Below, one piece after another: positions 56,780-64,000 of a DNA stretch of 64,000 nucleotides (positions are counted from its first letter, which is position 1; each line of letters opens with the position of its first letter). Location of the stretch: positions 11,311,220-11,375,219 of the forward strand of contig CM068839.1 in NCBI GenBank assembly GCA_028554795.2. The letters run 5' to 3'. Source of the stretch: Sinohyriopsis cumingii. Its lineage: Eukaryota; Mollusca; Bivalvia; Unionida; Unionidae. The translations under genes and the position numbers were made by a program. The notes under the pieces were generated by a model. The model was not told the origin of the DNA. It made no database searches and was given only the letters and a program-made list of their open reading frames with translations.

Positions 56780-57396
56780 TTGTGTGTGTGTGTATGTGCA
56801 TGTGTATGTGCATGCGTGCATGCATGCGTGCACGCACACGCTTTGCATTTTTATCGTAGCTTTAACAATTTTTCAGTCATATTGCTATGATGTCTGCAGG
56901 GGCCCCGAGTGGTCTAAAGCGCTCTCCATTATGGATCACTGCCATCTCACCTCTATCTGTGTGGGTTCAAGTCTCAGATTCGGCCAATGTGGGTATATGA
57001 GAAAGCTTGCCAGTAGTGTCTCGTGGGTTGGTGGTTCTTTTCAGGGTTTTCCCGGGTTCTTCCTCCACCATTAATACTGGCCGCCATGTATAGCCGTGTG
57101 CTGAAAAATGGCGCTAAACCCTACAACAACAATAACAACAACAACAATGATATCTGCATTGTGGCAGTTTATTGTGATGCCTAGCATTGAAGCGTCATGT
57201 CACAGACATGTAGCATGATGTCCCACCCTGTCACATTATCATGACACCAGGCCGACCAGTCCTAACTCTAACCTCTTAATGCTGAGCACCAAGCAAGATA
57301 GCTGTTAGTACCATTTTTGTAAGTCTTTGGTATGACTCAGCTGGGGATCAAACCCACAACCTACTGTATCCAAGGCAGGTGCTCTAACCACTCAGA
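56780..57396 (-). mobile_element. SINE-B copy, split by a SINE-A insertion
   Basis: On the minus strand: head with the A box near 57383-57396 and B box ggtttgatccc near 57343-57354, then the SINE-B body down to 57147. The body resumes at 56898 (gacatcatagcaatatgact) and ends in an (AC/GC)-rich tail at 56780-56842. The order matches 47869-48190. Confidence 0.85.
56899..57146 (+). mobile_element. SINE-A, full-length copy nested in SINE-B
   Basis: 248 bp with a tRNA-like head (A box ccgagtggtctaaagcg, B box gggttcaagtctc near 56960), central block cagggttttcccgggttctt, then ggccgccatgtatagccg, gtgctgaaaaatggcgctaa and an (AAC)n tail. It is flanked by atgatgtctgca (56887-56898) and atgatatctgca (57147-57158), an 11 of 12 target duplication. 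Its plan, a tRNA head plus a conserved central domain, is like SINEs reported from molluscs. I do not assign a family name. Confidence 0.92.
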
Positions 57397-57767
57397 ATTT
57401 TAGAATCCTGAGGGTCCAAGCCTGAATATTAAGGGATGACAATAAGGACAGTTGAATGCTGCACGTCCAAGACTAGCATTTGAAAGTCCAGAATGTACTA
57501 AAAACACTTACAGAGAGCTGTTATTGCCTTACATGATGTCATTACTTCATTTAACATATACTGTCTACACTTGCTTACAAGTCAACTCAAAGTACAAACT
57601 GCACATACCCAGATATACTGTCCCATACTGCAATGCTTCATTATAATATGAATATGAATATAACACAATCATGGCATGGCTCCCAAAATTTCAGACATGT
57701 ATTTTTCTTGTACATGAAAAAAATTCTTTCTTAAAAGTACAAAAAAATAAGCTGTCAAAAGTTTATA

Positions 57768-58612
57768 ATCATTTTGGGGCAGATATCACAAATGAATTTT
57801 AATTTAGACAATCATGGCAGATATCACAAATGAATTTTAATTTAGACAATCATGGCAGATATCACAAATGAATTTTAATTTAGACAATCATGGCAGATAT
57901 CACAAATGAATTTTAATTTAGACAATCATGGCAGATATCACAAATGATATTTAATTTAGACAATCATGGCAGATATCACAAATGAATTTTAATTTAGTCA
58001 ATCATGGCAGATATCACAAATGAATTTTAATTTAGACAATAATGGCAGATATCACAAATGAATTTTAATTTAGTCACTCATGGCAGATATCATATGAATT
58101 TTAATTTAGACAATCATGGCAGATATCACAAATGAATTTTAATTCAGACAATCATGGCAGATATCACAAATGAATTTTTATTTAGACAATCATGGCAGAT
58201 ATCACAAATGAATTTTAATTTAGACAATCATAGCAGATATCACAAATGAATTTTTATTTAGACAATCATGGCAGATATCAAAAATGAATTTTAATTTAGA
58301 CAATCATGGCAGATATCACAAATGAATTTTAATTTAGACAATCATGGCAGATATCACAAATGAATTTTAATTTAGTCAATCATGGCAGATATCACAAATG
58401 AATTTTAATTTAAACAATCATGGCAGATATCAAAAATGAATTTTAATTTAGACAATCATGGCAGATATCACAAATGAATTTTAATTTAGACAATCATGGC
58501 TCATATCACAAATGAATTTTAATTTAGTCAATTATGGCAGATATCACAAATGAATTTTAATTTAGTCAATCATGGCAGATATGACAAATGAATTTTAATT
58601 TAGTCAATCATT
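57768..58612. repeat. 38 bp minisatellite, about 22 copies, between direct repeats
   Basis: catggcagatatcacaaatg followed by aattttaatttagacaat recurs every 38 bp. The array is bracketed by two copies of a roughly 60 bp segment containing acatgtatttttcttgta (57666-57740 and 58604-58680). Confidence 0.95.
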
Positions 58613-58690
58613 GCACAGCTCCTGAAATTTCACATGTATTTTTCTTGTACGTAAAAAAAATTGTTTTTTGAAGAATGAAAAAAAAACATA

Positions 58691-59087
58691 AAATGTTTAT
58701 TTAGGGATTGTGCTAGGCTTCACCAATGTCGCACATTCTGATTTTTTTTCTTATTAGCAATAAAATTTACCATCTGATGTTTTTTTTTGTGTGACGTTGC
58801 TGGCTGTTTAAACTTGTAGATAAAATCTTGTGTTTGGAATGGAGAAAGTCAGAGGCACAATGTAAGGAAGCTGAAACATGATATGAAATGCGCTGGAATC
58901 TACCTATTGTTATATAAACAAATCCTTTGTTCACATTGACTAATCATCTTAAACATGCATTGTTATATCATAATCCATTTATGCTGTCATCAGACCTATG
59001 TACCCTATGCTGTGATACACTCCAACAGTAATGCTACCAGGACACTCTACAGTTGACCAGCTTTGAAGACAGGAACAGTAACTGCTA
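58691..59087. other. Intronic sequence, nothing recognised
   Basis: AT-rich, no recognised element. Confidence 0.4.
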
Positions 59088-62000
59088 CAGTCGGCCACAT
59101 GATGCTAGTTTACAGTCAGCCAAATGATGCTAGTTTATAGTCAGCCAAACGATGTAGTTCACAGACAGCCAGATGATGAAGTTTACAGTCAGCCAAATTA
59201 TGCTACTTTACAGTCAGGCAAATGATGCTAGTTTATAGTCAGCCAAATGATGTAGTTTACAGTCAGGCAAATGATGCTAGCTTATAGTCAGCCAAATGAT
59301 GTAGTTTACAATCAGCCAAACGATACAGTTTATAGTAAGCCAAATGATCTAGTGTACAGTCAGCCAAATGATGTAGTGTACAGTCAGCCAATGTTGTAGT
59401 TTACAGTCAGCCAAATGATGTAGTTTACAGTCAGCCAAATGATGTAGTTTACAGTCAGCCAAATGATGTAGTGTACAGTCAGCCAAATGATGTAGTGTAC
59501 AGTCAGCCAAATGATGTAGTTTACAGTCAGCCAAATGATGTCGTTTACAGTCAACCAAATGATGCTAGTTTATAGTCAGCCAAATAATGTAGTGTACAGT
59601 CAGCCAAATGATGTAGTTTACAGTCAGTCAAATGATGTAGTTTACAGTCAGCCAAATCATGTACTGTACACAGTCAGCCAAATGATGTAGTTTACAGTCA
59701 GCCAAACGATGTAGTTTATAATCAACCAAATGATGTAGTTTATAGTCACCCAAATGATGCTAGTTTACCATCAGGCAAATGATGCTAGTTTATAGTCAGC
59801 CAATGATGTAGTTTACAGTCAGCCAAATGATGTAGTTTACAGTCAGGCAAATGATGTACTTTACAGTCAGCCAAATGATGTAGTTTACAGTCAGCCAAAT
59901 GATGTAGTTTATAGTCAGCCAAATGATGTAGTTTACAGTCAGCCAGATTATATAGTGTACAGTCAGCCAAATGATGTAGTTTACAGTCAGCCAAATGATC
60001 TAGTGTAAAGTCAGCCAATGATATAGTCTACATTCAGCCAAATGATGTAGTTTATAGTCAGCCAAATGATGTAGTTTATAGTCAGCTAAATGATGTAGTT
60101 TACAGTCAGCCAAATGATGTAGGTTACAGTCAGCCAAATGATGCTAGTTTACAGTCAGCCAAAAGATGTAGTTTACAGTCAGCCAAATGATGCAGTTTAC
60201 AGTCAGCCAAGTAATGTAGTTTATAGTCAGCCAAATGATGTAGTGTACAGTCAGCCAAATGATGTAGTTTACAATCAGCCAAACGATGTAGTTTATAGTC
60301 AGCCAAATGATGTAGTTTATACTTAGCCAAATGATGCCTCTTTATCGTCAGGCAAATGCTGCTAGTTTACAGTCATCCAAATGATGTAGTTTACAGTCAG
60401 CCAGATGATGTAGTTTACAGTCAGCCAAATGATGTAGTGTACATTCAGCCAAATGATGTAGTTTATAGTCAGCCAAATGATGCTAGTTTACAGTCAGCCA
60501 AATGATGTAGTTTTCAGTCAGCCAAATGATGCTAGTTTACAATCAGCCAAATGATGTATTTTACGGTCAGCCAAATGATGTAGTTTACAGTCAGCCAAAT
60601 GATGTAGTTTACAGTCAGCCAAATGATGTAGCTTACAGTCAGCCAAATGATGTAGTTTTCAGTCAGCCAAATGATGTAGCTTACAGTCAGCCAAATGATG
60701 TAGTTTTCAGTCATCCAGATGATATAGTGTACAGTCAGCCAAATGATGTAGTTTACAGTCAGCCAAATGATGTAGTTTTCAGTCAGCCAAATGATGTAGT
60801 TTAGTCAGCCAAATGATGTAGTTTTCAGTCAGCCAAATGATGTAGTGTACATTCAGCCAAATGATGTAGTGTACATTCAGCCAAATGATGTAGTTTACAG
60901 TCAGCCAAATGACCAAATGATGCTAGTTTACAGTCAGCCAAATGATACTAGTTTACAATCAGCCAAATGATGTATTTTACGGTCAGCCAAATGATGTAGT
61001 TTACAGTCAGCCAAATGTTGTAGCTTACAGTCAGCCAAATGATGTAGTTTACAGTCAGCCAAATGATGTAGTTTTCAGTCAGCCAAATGATGTAGTTTAC
61101 AGTCAGCCAGATGATATAGTGTACAGTCAGCCAAATGATGTAGTTTACAGTCAGCCAAATGATGTAGCTTACAGTCAGCCAAATGACGTAGTTTACAGTC
61201 AGCCAAATGATGTAGTTTTCAGTCAGCCAAATGATGTAGTTTATAGTCACCCAAATGATGCTAGTTTACCATCAGGCAAATGATGCTAGTTTATAGTCAG
61301 CCAATGATGTAGTTTACAGTCATCCAGATGATATAGTGTACAGTCAGCCAAATGATGTAGTTTTCAGTCAGCCAAATGATGTAGTTTACAGTCAGCCAAA
61401 TGATGTTGGTTACAGTCAGCCAAATGATGTAGTTTACAGTGAGTCAAATGATGCTAGTTTAGTCAGCCAAATGATGTAGTTTACAGTCAGCCAAATGATA
61501 CTAGTTTACAGTCAGCCAAATGATGTAGTTTACAGTCAGCCAGATTATATAGTGTACAGTCAGCCAAATGATGTAGCTTACAGTCAGCCAAATGATGTAG
61601 TTTACAGTCAGCCAAATGATGTAGTTTTCAGTCAGCCAAATGATGTAGTTTACTGTCAGCCAGATGATATAGTGTACAGTCAGCCAAATGATGTAGTTTA
61701 CAGTCAGCCAAATGATGTAGTTTACAGTCAGCCAAATGATGTATTTTACGGTCAGCCAAATGATGTAGTTTACAGTCAGCCAAATGATGTAGCTTACAGT
61801 CAGCCAAATGATGTAGTTTACAGTCAGCCAAATGATGTAGTTTTCAGTCAGCCAAATGATGTAGTTTATAGTCACCCAAATGATGCTAGTTTACCATCAG
61901 GCAAATGATGCTAGTTTATAGTCAGCCAATGATGTAGTTTACAGTCATCCAGATGATATAGTGTACAGTCAGCCAAATGATGTAGTTTTCAGTCAGCCAA

Positions 62001-63770
62001 ATGATGTAGTTTACAGTCAGCCAAATGATGTTGGTTACAGTCAGCCAAATGATGTAGTTTACAGTGAGTCAAATGATGCTAGTTTAGTCAGCCAAATGAT
62101 GTAGTTTACAGTCAGCCAAATGATACTAGTTTACAGTCAGCCAAATGATGTAGTTTACAGTCAGCCAGATTATATAGTGTACAGTCAGCCAAATGATGTA
62201 GTTTACAGTCAGCCAAATGATCTAGTGTAAAGTCAGCCAATGATGTAGTCTACAGTCAGCCAAATGATGTAGTTTACAATCAGCCAAACGATGTAGTTTA
62301 TAGTCAGCCAAATGATGTAGTTTATACTTAGCCAAATGATGCCTCTTTATCGTCAGGCAAATGCTGCTAGTTTACAGTCATCCAAATGATGTAGTTTACA
62401 GTCAGCCAGATGATATAGTGTACAGTCAGCCAAATGATGTAGTTTACAGTCAGCCAAATGATGTAGTGTACATTCAGCCAAGTGATGTAGTTTACAGTCA
62501 GCCAAATGATGTAGTTTTCAGTCAGCCAAATGATACTAGTTTACAATCAGCCAAATGATGTATTTTACGGTCAGCCAAATGATGTAGTTTACAGTCAGCC
62601 AAATGATGTAGTTTACAGTCAGCCAAATGATGTAGCTTACAGTCAGCCACATGATGTAGTTTTCAGTCATCCAGATGATATAGTGTACAGTCAGCCAAAT
62701 GATGTAGTTTACAGTCAGCCAAATGATGTAGTTTTCAGTCAGCCAAATGATGTAGTTTAGTCAGCCAAATGATGTAGTGTACATTCAGCCAAATGATGTA
62801 GTGTACATTCAGCCAAATGATGTAGTTTACAGTCAGCCAAATGATGCTAGTTTACAGTCAGCCAAATGATGTAGTTTTCAGTCAGCCAAATGATACTAGT
62901 TTACAATCAGCCAAATGATGTATTTTACGGTCAGCCAAATGATGTAGTTTACAGTCAGCCAAATGATGTACCTTACAGTCAGCCAAATGATGTAGTTTAC
63001 AGTCAGCCAGATGATATAGTGTACAGTCAGCCAAATGATGTAGTTTACAGTCAGCCAAATGATGTAGTTTACAGTCAGCCAAATGATGTATTTTACGGTC
63101 AGCCAAATGATGTAGTTTGCAGTCAGCCAAATGATGTAGCTTACAGTCAGCCAAATGATGTAGTTTACAGTCAGCCAAATGATGTAGTTTACAGTCAGCC
63201 AAATGATGTAGTTTACAGTCAGCCAAATGATGTAGTTTACAGTCAGCCAAATGATGTAGTTTTCAGTCAGCCAAATGATGTAGTTTATAGTCACCCAAAT
63301 GATGCTAGTTTACCATCAGGCAAATGATGCTAGTTTATAGTCAGCCAATGATGTAGTTTACAGTCATCCAGATGATATAGTGTACAGTCAGCCAAATGAT
63401 GTAGTTTACAGTCAGCCAAATGATGTAGTGTACATTCAGCCAAATGATGTAGTTTTCAGTCAGCCAAATGATGTAGTTTACAGTCAGCCAAATGATGTAG
63501 TTTACAGTCAGCCAAATGATATAGTTTTCAGTCAGCCAAATGATGTAGTTTACAGTCAGCCAAATGATGTTGGTTACAGTCAGCCAAATGATGTAGTTTA
63601 CAGTGAGTCAAATGATGCTAGTTTAGTCAGCCAAATGATGTAGTTTACAGTCAGCCAAATGATACTAGTTTACAGTCAGCCAAATGATGTATTTTACGGT
63701 CAGCCAAATGATACTAGTTTACACTCAGCCAAATGATATAGTTTACATTCAGCCAGATGATTCTAGTTTA
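59088..63770. repeat. 24 bp minisatellite, about 195 copies, with higher-order blocks
   Basis: Core cagtcagccaaatgatgtag followed by ttta. The 4.7 kb array contains long internal duplications: the rare variant ccatcaggcaaatgatgcta lies at 59768, 61269, 61894 and 63313, and the last three are followed by about 250-300 bp of near-identical variant order. gcctctttatcgtcaggcaa lies at 60336 and 62341. A 24 bp unit is 8 codons, so frames on both strands (VYSQPNDV, NYIIWLTV, DCKLHHLA) stay open. They are not genes. Confidence 0.97.
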
Positions 63771-64000
63771 GAGAACGTCAAAAGCTAATCAGTAACTGTA
63801 AGCTTTTGCTCTCTTAAAATGCTGATATTTTTTATGATAGCATAGGAATATAGTTGAAAGTGGGGTGAAGTTACAATAAAGATGGTGGTGGGTTGGATGC
63901 TAAAGCATGGATTTAATCATCTAAGCTTCAGTTTAGGAGCAGTTTTGGTATATAATAAAATATTTTGATTTTCATACATAAATACTGTAAATATTTCATC

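Noticed and set aside
59349-63643. Many open frames with VYSQPNDV, NYIIWLTV or DCKLHHLA repeats
   Set aside because: The 24 bp unit is 8 codons and is stop-free in several frames on both strands. They all arise from the same array.
1-64000. A new defence, biosynthetic or operon-like system
   Set aside because: Apart from four coiled-coil exons, all coding similarity is to transposable elements. There is no gene cluster here.

Overview
This is a eukaryotic, AT-rich, repeat-dominated genomic window with no bacterial features. The exon/intron structure, tRNA-derived SINEs with an (AAC)n tail, non-LTR retrotransposons, hAT debris and a dispersed intronic repeat carrying the aaggtcaaggtcac motif together suggest an animal. 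A mollusc or other lophotrochozoan is most likely, but that assignment is an inference.

The only host gene I can support lies on the + strand. Four short exons (3342-3413, 9123-9197, 24008-24107, 51304-51392) have canonical ag/gt borders and compatible phases (0-0, 0-0, 0-1, 1-0). Joined, they give 336 nt, or 112 residues, of continuous coiled coil. The junction of exons 3 and 4 resembles the coiled-coil region of LRRCC1 (CLERC), a centriole/centrosome protein. The window is therefore probably an internal part of an LRRCC1-like gene with introns of about 5.7, 14.8 and 27.2 kb, plus two incomplete outer introns.

Everything else sits inside those introns. By my count roughly 40% of the window is tandem repeat: about 28 minisatellite arrays with units of 24 to 119 bp, a 1 kb tetranucleotide array and several microsatellites. 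The largest are at 3.5-5.3 kb (52/51 bp units in a higher-order A-A-B pattern), 12.1-14.5 kb (31 bp), 17.4-19.7 kb (45/40 bp) and 59.1-63.8 kb (24 bp). Most long ORFs here are artefacts of arrays whose unit length is a multiple of three or whose unit lacks stops.

Mobile DNA: 31.9-34.1 kb holds a 5'-truncated LINE (LINE-1 here) with an unbroken 729-codon reverse transcriptase frame and a perfect 11 bp direct repeat at both ends. 34.8-39.3 kb holds a long, decayed antisense LINE of another family (LINE-2 here) with zinc knuckles, endonuclease and RT, interrupted by about 0.8 kb of unidentified DNA and by a SINE. Further LINE-2 3' ends lie at 29.96, 42.05 and 48.96 kb and an internal piece at 53.9 kb. 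Two SINE families are present (SINE-A, four copies; SINE-B, two copies), with one SINE-A nested in a SINE-B. A 283 bp hAT-type MITE lies at 46.6 kb and an hAT transposase remnant at 0.5-0.9 kb.

I see no convincing new biochemical system. The most interesting points are a 57 bp triplication of the exon-4 splice acceptor that keeps the reading frame open, a minisatellite grown out of a SINE head, one 31 bp satellite family in two separate introns, and higher-order structure in two arrays.
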